Source: Spirochaetaceae bacterium (GTDB taxonomy: Bacteria > Spirochaetota > Spirochaetia > JABEVK01). From it: DNA of 7,034 bases. The translations under genes and the position numbers were made by a program. Below, in pieces: positions 1-6,385 of the stretch (positions are counted from its first letter, which is position 1; every line of letters starts with the position of its first letter). The notes beneath the pieces are model-generated. The model had not been told where the DNA came from and did no database searches. It saw only the letters and a list, made by a program, of their open reading frames with translations. The stretch spans positions 1 through 7,034 of the forward strand of contig JAHFSN010000103.1 of NCBI GenBank assembly GCA_023265735.1, written 5' to 3'.

Positions 1-2
1 CC

Positions 3-689
3 TTCACCGGGGCCGACCGTCGAAAGAACGGTCTGTTTGAGCTGGCGGGCGGGGGTACCCTCTTCCTGGACGAGATCGGCGAGCTTCCCCTGACCCTGCA
101 GGTCAAACTGCTTCGGGTGCTGCAGGAACGCAAGATCCAGCGGCTAGGTGGCACCGTGCCCATTCCCGTGGAGTCGCGCCTTCTGGCCGCCACCAACCGC
201 AACCTCGAGGCCGAGGTGAAGGCAGGCCGGTTCCGGGAGGACCTCTTCTACCGGCTCAACGTTGTCCCGGTGTCCCTCCCGGCCCTCAGGGAAAGAACCG
301 AGGACCTGCCTTGGCTCTGCGGCCGACTGCTGCTGAAGCTGGCCCCCGCCATGGGCCGGCCCGTCCCCGCCCTCACCCCCGGGGCCCTGAAACGGCTCGC
401 AGGGTATCCCTTCCCCGGCAACGTCCGCGAGCTGGAGAACCTTCTGGAGCGCGCCCTCATTTTTTCGGAGGGCGACGCGCTGACCGAGGGTGACCTAGCT
501 CTCCCTCCCCTAACTGACGCCGTGACCTCTGCCGAGGGACCCGTCTTTCGGGGCACCCTCCAGGAACTGGAACTCCAGACCATCCGGGAGAGTCTGCTGC
601 GTTGGGAAGGGAACCAGACCCGGGCCGCCGAGGAACTGGGGATCACCCGGCGAACGCTCTTCACGAAGATCAAGGACTTCGGTCTGTGA
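3..689 (+). CDS. Sigma-54-dependent Fis-family transcriptional activator, C-terminal part (5' end outside window)
   Basis: This is the last 228 residues of an NtrC-type enhancer-binding protein, which uses ATP hydrolysis to open sigma-54 promoters. The reading frame is open from base 3. The fragment begins inside the sigma-54-contacting GAFTGA loop (FTGA at residues 1-4), followed by the Walker B segment GGTLFLDE (residues 17-24) and the sensor I region AATNR. The arginine-finger region FREDLFYRLN and the sensor II stretch FPGNVRELENLLERAL come next. A C-terminal Fis-type helix-turn-helix (about residues 190-228; NQTRAAEELGITRRTL) binds DNA. Walker A and any N-terminal receiver or sensor domain lie upstream, so it cannot be said whether this is a two-component response regulator or another type. 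Its stop codon overlaps the GTG start of the lipid kinase, implying one transcript. I saw no -24/-12 sigma-54 promoter in the window, so its targets are unknown. Confidence 0.96.
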   Translation, partial: FTGADRRKNGLFELAGGGTLFLDEIGELPLTLQVKLLRVLQERKIQRLGGTVPIPVESRLLAATNRNLEAEVKAGRFREDLFYRLNVVPVSLPALRERTEDLPWLCGRLLLKLAPAMGRPVPALTPGALKRLAGYPFPGNVRELENLLERALIFSEGDALTEGDLALPPLTDAVTSAEGPVFRGTLQELELQTIRESLLRWEGNQTRAAEELGITRRTLFTKIKDFGL

Positions 690-1762
690 GGACGAGCGAG
701 GCGCTCATCGACCGACTTGTCGAATGGCTGCGGGCTTCCCGTCTCTTTCCCGACAAAAACCTGCACGTGGACCTCATCGTGAACCCCCAGGCCGGGGCCC
801 TGCTCCACTCGAGGCGGGCCCGGAAGCTCCTGGCCATCCTCGAAGGGGCCCATCGCCGGCGGGGGGAACACTCTCCGCGCCGGCCCGTGCGGGTGGCCGT
901 TTGGACCACGGAGTTCCCGGGGCACGAAAAGCAGATCCTTTCCCATCTGGCCACGAGCGACCCACTGGGCCCCGGGGACCTTCGTCTTGTCGTCACCGCC
1001 GGCGGAGACGGAACCAGCCGCGGGACCCTCATCTCAGCCTTGAGCCTCGATCCTTCCCTTTTGGAGAGGACGCTCTTCTTCCGGCTCCCCTTGGGCACGG
1101 GCAACGACGCGGCCGACAGTCCTGACTGGTCTGCAGCCCTCGAGGTGCTTGGGGGGGGAAACGATCAGGTAGGCGTCCGTCCACTGCCGTTGATCGAGGT
1201 GCGCACTCCCGGTCAGCCCGTGCATTTCAGCTTCAACATCGCGAGCCTGGGCCTCGACGCGTTTGTCTCCGACCTGACCAACCGTCTCAAGGCCTGGTTC
1301 CCCGGGAATTCCTACAGCCTCATGGTCGACCTGGCCACCCTCTTCTACGAGAGCTTCGTGCGGGTCGTCCCCGCCACCCTGGAACTGACCAAGGGACGCC
1401 AAGTATCCCTGCGGTGGACCGACGCGTTTCTGCTGGCGGCCCTGGGGACGACGGGGCGAAAAACTTACGGGGCGGGAAAAAAGATCCTTCCCGACCACGA
1501 CAACTTCTGCCTGGCGGGCAGGCAGAACCTCTTCGAGAAGCTCGGCCTGCGGACCCCCTTCTACCAGGGGACCCACCGCGGACGGCCCGGAATTCACCTC
1601 GCCTCCGGGGATACCCTGACGGTGTCGAGCCCGGTCCGGCTTCCCCTGCAGATGGACGGCGAAGTTCTTTGGCTCGAACCCTCGGACTTTCCCCTCACGA
1701 TGACCATTGTTGACCGTGGAGTGAAGGTATTGTCGCTTGCGGGATCGGGGAACCTCGCCTAA
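686..1762 (+). CDS. Diacylglycerol/lipid kinase family protein (DagK/YegS/LCB5 type)
   Basis: A predicted 358-residue soluble kinase that phosphorylates a lipid such as diacylglycerol using ATP. Family motifs occur in the usual order: VNPQAG (32-37), the nucleotide-binding GGDGT (106-110), LPLGTGND (134-141), FNIASLGLDA (183-192), GAGKKILPDHDN (262-273) and the C-terminal DGE (324-326), which holds the catalytic acidic residues in YegS-like kinases. The length is slightly above the usual 290-330 residues. The start is taken at GTG 686, inside the upstream TGA (overlap GTGA). An AAGGA Shine-Dalgarno sequence at 672-676 lies 9 nt ahead. A longer reading from 602 would overlap the regulator's helix-turn-helix and adds no family sequence. 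The exact lipid substrate (diacylglycerol, undecaprenol, sphingoid base) cannot be read from the sequence. The overlap suggests translational coupling to the sigma-54 activator. Confidence 0.9.
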   Translation: MRTSEALIDRLVEWLRASRLFPDKNLHVDLIVNPQAGALLHSRRARKLLAILEGAHRRRGEHSPRRPVRVAVWTTEFPGHEKQILSHLATSDPLGPGDLRLVVTAGGDGTSRGTLISALSLDPSLLERTLFFRLPLGTGNDAADSPDWSAALEVLGGGNDQVGVRPLPLIEVRTPGQPVHFSFNIASLGLDAFVSDLTNRLKAWFPGNSYSLMVDLATLFYESFVRVVPATLELTKGRQVSLRWTDAFLLAALGTTGRKTYGAGKKILPDHDNFCLAGRQNLFEKLGLRTPFYQGTHRGRPGIHLASGDTLTVSSPVRLPLQMDGEVLWLEPSDFPLTMTIVDRGVKVLSLAGSGNLA

Positions 1763-1782
1763 ACTCATTTCGTGAGGCAGGG

Positions 1783-2103
1783 GTGAAAAAGACAGGCGCG
1801 CTCAAGGTTTCCGTGTCGGCACGGGTAGATCGGGTGCATTTGGTGATGCAGCCGAACGATGGGTTTGACTTGGGAATGATGAGGGTCACCCATCCGGTGC
1901 TCCTCTGCCGATGCCTAGGCGTCGAGGAGTATTTGCGGGGAGCGAATGGGGTCCGGGAGGCCCTCAGTGTCGACCTGAGCAACGCCTGTCCATCCCAGAC
2001 CATCTTGGTCGGAAGCGAGCTCCATCGTCTCCTCGGGGCCCCCTCCCGGGCGGTGATTTTATTCGATGGGGCCAGGCTCTTCGTCCATCCCCAAACCCCC
2101 TAG
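1783..2103 (+). CDS. Small hypothetical protein (106 aa)
   Basis: I do not recognise this protein. It begins at GTG 1783 with a GAGG Shine-Dalgarno at 1774-1777 (5-nt spacing), only 20 bp after the lipid kinase stop, so it is probably the last gene of that operon. The product starts with a short basic stretch (VKKTGALK) and shows no signal peptide or membrane segment. It has two cysteines close together (LLCRCLG) and one further on (NACPS), which do not make a recognisable metal site. The C-terminal part (TILVGSELHRLLG, AVILFDGARLFVHP) looks like alternating beta strands and a helix. Third-position GC is visibly lower than in the neighbouring genes, which may mean weaker expression, a different history, or limited coding reality. 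An overlapping antisense frame at 1695-2003 has less support because it lacks a good ribosome-binding site. Confidence 0.6.
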   Translation: MKKTGALKVSVSARVDRVHLVMQPNDGFDLGMMRVTHPVLLCRCLGVEEYLRGANGVREALSVDLSNACPSQTILVGSELHRLLGAPSRAVILFDGARLFVHPQTP

Positions 2104-2116
2104 AGAGCCCCTTTTG

Positions 2117-2145
2117 TTGACTTTTTCCCCCTCGGGCCGTATCCT
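2117..2145 (+). promoter_or_regulatory. Sigma-70-type promoter for the E1-lipoyl-KAS III gene
   Basis: A TTGACT -35 box (2117-2122, five of six consensus bases) is separated by exactly 17 bp from a TATCCT -10 box (2140-2145, four of six). It sits in the only sizeable gap on the + strand, 36 bp ahead of the ATG at 2181. Transcription should start near 2151-2153, giving a leader of about 30 nt. nadC overlaps the end of the E1 fusion gene, so this promoter probably serves both. No convincing terminator separates it from the upstream operon, so some read-through is possible. Confidence 0.7.
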
Positions 2146-2146
2146 C

Positions 2147-2170
2147 CGAATGATTTCCAGCCATCATTCG
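2147..2170. promoter_or_regulatory. Perfect inverted repeat, likely operator (CGAATGAT-N8-ATCATTCG)
   Basis: The arms CGAATGAT (2147-2154) and ATCATTCG (2163-2170) are exact reverse complements separated by 8 bp, with half-site centres 16 bp apart. The repeat starts one base after the -10 box, spans the expected transcription start and ends at the first base of the GAGGAG ribosome-binding site. A dimeric repressor bound here would block initiation. If transcription begins near 2152, the left arm is mostly absent from the RNA, so a DNA operator fits better than an RNA hairpin. No regulator that would bind it is identifiable in the window. Confidence 0.55.
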
Positions 2171-2175
2171 AGGAG
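2170..2175 (+). promoter_or_regulatory. Ribosome-binding site of the E1-lipoyl-KAS III gene
   Basis: GAGGAG lies 5 nt ahead of ATG 2181 and fixes the start of the 1114-residue protein. Its first base is also the last base of the inverted repeat, so a protein or RNA structure at the repeat could also affect ribosome access. Confidence 0.75.
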
Positions 2176-2180
2176 TCGAC

Positions 2181-5100
2181 ATGGGTTCATCCGAAGGGAA
2201 AGTGCCTCTTTTCCTGTCCGTTTTTGAGAGCATCCTGAAGTCCCGAGAAGTCGATCTTTTGGAGCAGGATTACACCCAACGAGGCGAGGCGTTCTTCCAT
2301 GTTTCCGGCAGCGGTCACGAAAACATCGCTTTTCTGAATCCCCACCTGATCCCCGAAGACTACCTGCACTGCCACTACAGAGACAAATCGCTCATGATTG
2401 CCCGGGGCGTTACCGTCCGGCAGTTCTTCCTCTCCCTTTTTGCCAAGGACGAGAGTCACAGCCGCGGCCGCCAGATGTCGGCCCACCTGTCCGACCCCGC
2501 CCATCGGGTGCTCAGTTTGGTGGGGCCCGTGGGCAACAATGCCCTCCAGGCCGTGGGGGTGGCGTCGGTCATCAAGTCCCACGCCAAGAATCCCCTGGTC
2601 CTGTGCGCCCTCGGCGAAGGCACCAGCCAGCAGGGAGAAGTCCTCGAGGCCGTGGCCCATGCCGTCCGCGAGACCCTCCCCGTCCTCTTCGTCATTGAGG
2701 ACAACAGCTGGGCCATTTCCACCAAGACCGGCGGCAAGACCTTCTACAATACCCCCGACGGCGACGCCGACCAGTTCTACGGCATCCCCATCGTCCGGGT
2801 GGACGGCCGGAACGCCGAAGCCTCCTACGAAACCTTCGGCCGGGTCGTGGACCAGATTCGGTCCAACCGCAAGCCCGCCATCGTGGTGTTCCAGGTCAAA
2901 CGCCTCAACAGCCACACCAACGCCGACGACCAGAGAACCTACCGCACCGCCGAGGAGATCGAAGAGACCCGGCGTAAGGATGACCCGATTCCCCTTCTGC
3001 GCCAGTGGCTGTTGAAGAACGGCGTGGCCGCCGAAACGTTGGAAGCCCTCGAGTCCAAGGTGAAGCAGGACGTGCTGGCCGACAGCATTTCGGCCCAGGA
3101 CAGCCCCGACCCGCAACCCAACTTCGACGCCAAGGCTCCTCTGCCCCCGGCCTTGTCCGACACCGCCCGGGAATACCGGGGCACCTCAGACGGCGACCAA
3201 ATCGTCATGCTCGAAGCCATGCGGGAGGTCCTCAAAAACCGTCTGAGCTGGGACCCGAGCGTCACCCTCTTCGGAGAGGACATCGAGGACCCCAAGGGCG
3301 ACGTGTTCGGCGTCACCAAGGGATTGAGCCAGGCCTTCCCCGGACGGGTAAAGAACTCGCCCCTGGCCGAGTCGACCATCGTCGGCGTCGCCGTGGGCCA
3401 GGCTCTGGCCGGTGGACGACCCGTGGGCTTCCTCCAGTTCGCCGACTTCTTCGCCATCGCCTACAACCAGATCTTCGCCGAGCTCGGCTCCATGTACTGG
3501 CGGACCGACGGCGGCTGGACCGCGCCGGTCATCCTGATGGTCAGTTGCGGAGGCTTCAAACCGGGCCTCGGGCCGTTCCATGGCTCGAGCATGGAGAGTA
3601 TCGCGGCCCACACCCCCGGCATCGACGTGTTTCTGCCAGCCACCGCCGGGGACGCCGCGGGGCTGCTCAACGCGGCCTTCGAATCGAAGCGCCCCACCAT
3701 CTTCTTCTACCCCAAGAGCTGCCTGAACGACAGAAGCCAGTCTACCAGCCGCGATGTGGCCCGCCAGTTGGTGGCCATCGGCAAGGGCCGCTATCACCGC
3801 CAAGGCTCGGCGATCACCTTTGTCTGCTGGGGCAACACCCTCACCTTCAGCCTCAAGGCCGCCGACGCCCTCGAAGCCGCTGGGGTGACCAGCGACGTCA
3901 TCGACCTGCGGTCTATCTCCCCCTGGGACGTGGACCTCGTCCTGGAATCGGTTCGTAAGACGGGCCGGCTCGTCATCGCCCAGGAAGACAACATTACCGC
4001 CTCGGTGGCCAGCGAAATCAGCGCCACGGTGGCCGAGCGCGCCGGGGTCCCCGTGGCCATCCGCCGGGTCAGCCGACCCGATACCTACGTGCCGTTCGCG
4101 TTCGAGAATCAGCTCGAGGTCATGCCGAGTTACAAGAAGATCCTCACCGCCGCCGTGGAATTGCTGGGAGGCACCCTGGCTTGGAAGGCCGTGGTCAAGG
4201 GCGAGGACGGCATCGCGTTCGTCGAAGCGGTGGGCTCAAGCCCATCGGACGAGTCGGTGACGGTGCTGGAATGGCTGGTGAAGAAGGGCGACGCTCTGAA
4301 GCCCGGTCTGAAGATCGCCGAAATGGAGGCCGACAAGGCCGCCTTCGACCTGAGCTGCCCGGTGGAGGGGACCCTGGTCGATATCCTCGTGCCCGTGGGC
4401 GACATGGTGAAGGTGGGGACGCCCCTCCTGAAGGTGGCCACGGGGAATGCCCGGGTCTCTAAGAAGCCCGTCACCCTCGAGAATCCCGGCGAACCCCTCA
4501 TCGAGTTTTCGGCCCCCCCTTCGACGGGTCCAGCGGCCGCGACCGCCCGTTCCACGGGGCCCGTGGCCGGAATCGCTGGTCTGCGCATCGCCCCCGGCTC
4601 GCGCATCGTCACCAACGAAGAAATTTCGGCCAGCTGCCCCGAGTGGACCCCCGAGAAGATCGTGAAGAGCATCGGCATCGAGAGCCGCCACTGGGCTGCC
4701 GACGGAGAGGATGCCCTGAACCTCGCGGTCAAAGCGGCCCGGGAACTCCTCGACAGCCACAAGCTGACCGCCGCCGACCTGACGGCGGTCTTCTGCACCA
4801 CCGGCACCCCGGTCAAGATCACCCCTTCGATGGCGTGCCTGGCCCTGGCGGAGTTGAGCACGGGCCTCGTTCCCCCACCGGAAATGCAGGCCCAGGATAT
4901 CAACTCGGCGTGTTCGGGCTTCCTCTACGGACTCCAGGCGGCGTGGGACCACCTGAATCACAACCCCGACGGCCGGGTCCTGGTCCTCACAACCGAAGTT
5001 CTCAGCAGGCGGACCGACCCCGCCGACTATCAGACCGCCCCCATTTTCGGCGACGCTGCGACGGCGACCCTGGTGGTGGGCGCCAACCGTGCCACCGAGA

Positions 5101-5525
5101 TGCTGGCGAGCTTTGACCGCCCTGAACTCTCGGCCAAGGGTGAGAACGGGGATATTCTACGGGTGCCGCTGGCCCTCGACGAGTACATCTGGCAGGATGG
5201 GCCCAAGGTCTACCTGGAAGCCGTCAAACACATGATCCTGCAGCTTGAAAGGGCCTGCGCGTCGGGCGGTGTGTCGGTTCACGACCTCGACTTGGTGGTC
5301 GCCCACCAGGCCAACCAGCGCATCCTCAACGCGGTCCGGCAGAAGACCAAGCTGCCGGAAGAGAAGGTCTTCAGCAATATCCGCCACTACGGGAACACTT
5401 CATCCAACTCCATTCCCCTGGCCCTGTTCGAGCTGATTCCCCAGCTGAGGCCTGGAAAGGTCATTGGGCTTTGCGCCTTTGGCGGGGGCTTCACCTTTGG
5501 CGGGGCTCTGCTGAGGACGAAGTGA
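2181..5525 (+). CDS. Four-domain fusion: 2-oxoacid dehydrogenase E1 alpha + E1 beta + lipoyl domain + 3-oxoacyl-ACP synthase III
   Basis: A 1114-residue cytoplasmic enzyme. E1 alpha (about 10-300) has HYRDKSLMIARGV, GRQMSAH, the thiamine-diphosphate/Mg motif GEG (145-147) to N175 with NSWAIS, and SHTNADD with active-site H245. These resemble branched-chain 2-oxoacid dehydrogenases. E1 beta (about 338-662) has FGEDIED, GVTKGL, PLAES with the expected cofactor-activating E397, QFADF, FHGSS and a C-terminal transketolase-like domain (VIDLRSISPWD). A lipoyl domain (about 678-755) carries EADKA with K719 as the expected lipoylated lysine. An Ala/Pro/Thr-rich linker (about 776-797) leads into a full KAS III (about 797-1114) with C911 (INSACSGF), H1042 (AHQANQR) and N1072 (GNTSS). 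No E2 acyltransferase, E3-binding domain or carrier protein is present. Predicted role: decarboxylate a branched 2-oxoacid, load the acyl group on lipoyl, and prime fatty-acid or related chain synthesis on malonyl-ACP. Domain calls are firm; substrate and acyl transfer route are inferred. There is no frameshift: the frame is continuous from ATG 2181. Confidence 0.95.
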   Translation: MGSSEGKVPLFLSVFESILKSREVDLLEQDYTQRGEAFFHVSGSGHENIAFLNPHLIPEDYLHCHYRDKSLMIARGVTVRQFFLSLFAKDESHSRGRQMSAHLSDPAHRVLSLVGPVGNNALQAVGVASVIKSHAKNPLVLCALGEGTSQQGEVLEAVAHAVRETLPVLFVIEDNSWAISTKTGGKTFYNTPDGDADQFYGIPIVRVDGRNAEASYETFGRVVDQIRSNRKPAIVVFQVKRLNSHTNADDQRTYRTAEEIEETRRKDDPIPLLRQWLLKNGVAAETLEALESKVKQDVLADSISAQDSPDPQPNFDAKAPLPPALSDTAREYRGTSDGDQIVMLEAMREVLKNRLSWDPSVTLFGEDIEDPKGDVFGVTKGLSQAFPGRVKNSPLAESTIVGVAVGQALAGGRPVGFLQFADFFAIAYNQIFAELGSMYWRTDGGWTAPVILMVSCGGFKPGLGPFHGSSMESIAAHTPGIDVFLPATAGDAAGLLNAAFESKRPTIFFYPKSCLNDRSQSTSRDVARQLVAIGKGRYHRQGSAITFVCWGNTLTFSLKAADALEAAGVTSDVIDLRSISPWDVDLVLESVRKTGRLVIAQEDNITASVASEISATVAERAGVPVAIRRVSRPDTYVPFAFENQLEVMPSYKKILTAAVELLGGTLAWKAVVKGEDGIAFVEAVGSSPSDESVTVLEWLVKKGDALKPGLKIAEMEADKAAFDLSCPVEGTLVDILVPVGDMVKVGTPLLKVATGNARVSKKPVTLENPGEPLIEFSAPPSTGPAAATARSTGPVAGIAGLRIAPGSRIVTNEEISASCPEWTPEKIVKSIGIESRHWAADGEDALNLAVKAARELLDSHKLTAADLTAVFCTTGTPVKITPSMACLALAELSTGLVPPPEMQAQDINSACSGFLYGLQAAWDHLNHNPDGRVLVLTTEVLSRRTDPADYQTAPIFGDAATATLVVGANRATEMLASFDRPELSAKGENGDILRVPLALDEYIWQDGPKVYLEAVKHMILQLERACASGGVSVHDLDLVVAHQANQRILNAVRQKTKLPEEKVFSNIRHYGNTSSNSIPLALFELIPQLRPGKVIGLCAFGGGFTFGGALLRTK

Positions 5526-6379
5526 CCCTCGCCCCTCGGCTCTACCGAGACGTGGTCGCCCGGGCCCTGGCGGAAGACCTCGGGCGCCAGGGAGACCTGA
5601 CCTCCGATCTCATCTTCGAAGCCAGCGACACCAGTTCTGCGGTCTTCCGAGCCCGGGAAGCGGGGGTCCTCGCCGGACTGGAACCTGCCCTGGAGGCCTT
5701 TCGCCAGCTCTCCGACCAGGTGACGGTCACCGACGCCCTGACCGACGGTGCCGGCCTGGAACCAGGAGCCGTCGTGGCCCGGGTATCGGGGCCGACTCGG
5801 GCCCTTCTCACCGGGGAGAGGACGGCCCTCAACCTTCTAGGGCACCTTTCGGGCATCGCCACGAGGACCCGCCGGTTGGTCGACGCCGCCCAGGGCACCC
5901 CGGCCACGATTGTGGACACCCGCAAGACTCTCCCGGGCCTGCGCAGCCTTCAGAAATACGCCGTCTTCGTGGGCGGCGGCCGGAATCACCGGTTCGGCCT
6001 CGACGACGCCGTCCTCATCAAGGACAACCACATCGCCGCCTGCGGCGGTTTGACCGAGGCCGTCCGACGGGTGAGGCGGGGGATAGGCCATACGGTGAAG
6101 GTGGAAGTCGAAGTCGACACCCTCGTCCAGTTTGCCGAGGCGCTGGCCCTGGAACCCGAGATCATCCTTCTGGACAACTTCTCCGTTGCCGACCTCAAGG
6201 CCGCCGTCGCCGCCCGGAATGCCGGGAGCCCCACCCAGAGAAAGATCCTGCTGGAAGCTTCGGGACGGGTGAACGAATCCACGGTCCGGGCCCTGGCGGA
6301 AGCCGGAGTCGACCTCATCAGCGTCGGCGCCCTGACGCACAGCGTCACGGTCCTCGACATCGGCCTCGACTCCGAGTAG
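5522..6379 (+). CDS. nadC: Nicotinate-nucleotide pyrophosphorylase (quinolinate phosphoribosyltransferase)
   Basis: NadC converts quinolinate and PRPP to nicotinate mononucleotide, CO2 and pyrophosphate, the entry of de novo aspartate-derived precursors into NAD. The 285-residue product has the normal family length and an unbroken set of motifs: ALAEDLGRQGDLTSD (15-29), ERTALN (99-104), SGIATRTRR (110-118), DTRKT (132-136), GGGRNHRFGL (151-160), LIKDNH (165-170), VEVEVD (194-199), LLDNF (216-220), LEASG (244-248) and SVGALTHS (267-274). The start is taken at GTG 5522, overlapping the upstream TGA as GTGA. GAGGA at 5513-5517 acts as a close Shine-Dalgarno sequence. A TTG-initiated extension to 5471 lies inside the KAS III C-terminus and is not family-like. 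Co-transcription with the E1 fusion is likely. nadA and nadB are not in the window. Confidence 0.97.
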   Translation: MTLAPRLYRDVVARALAEDLGRQGDLTSDLIFEASDTSSAVFRAREAGVLAGLEPALEAFRQLSDQVTVTDALTDGAGLEPGAVVARVSGPTRALLTGERTALNLLGHLSGIATRTRRLVDAAQGTPATIVDTRKTLPGLRSLQKYAVFVGGGRNHRFGLDDAVLIKDNHIAACGGLTEAVRRVRRGIGHTVKVEVEVDTLVQFAEALALEPEIILLDNFSVADLKAAVAARNAGSPTQRKILLEASGRVNESTVRALAEAGVDLISVGALTHSVTVLDIGLDSE

Positions 6380-6385
6380 TCCTCC

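Noticed and set aside
602..685. Upstream extension of the lipid kinase frame
   Set aside because: Would overlap the regulator's helix-turn-helix; GTG 686 has the good ribosome-binding site and stop/start overlap.
248..946. 232-codon antisense open frame over the regulator and kinase start
   Set aside because: Spans two recognised genes, and its Arg/Ser/Pro-rich composition is typical of a frame shadow.
1034..1768. 244-codon antisense open frame opposite the lipid kinase
   Set aside because: Lies wholly over a recognised kinase gene and shows no motifs of its own.
2068..2115. Possible terminator after the small hypothetical gene (GGCTCT 2075-2080 with AGAGCC 2104-2109, then CCTTTT)
   Set aside because: The stem is only 6 bp, the loop is 23 nt and the T-run is short and interrupted by C and G; too weak to call.
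2187..3116. 309-codon antisense open frame opposite the E1 alpha region
   Set aside because: Its Val/Gly-rich product has no family motif. It mirrors a strongly conserved E1 sequence, and long antisense frames are expected in GC-rich coding DNA.
4212..4445. Biotin-carrier domain instead of lipoyl domain
   Set aside because: The modification site reads EADKA, as in lipoyl domains, not the MKM of biotin carriers, and the fused E1 requires lipoyl.
6380..6385. Bidirectional terminator between nadC and nth
   Set aside because: The gap is 6 bp, and I found no stem-loop with a T-run spanning it.
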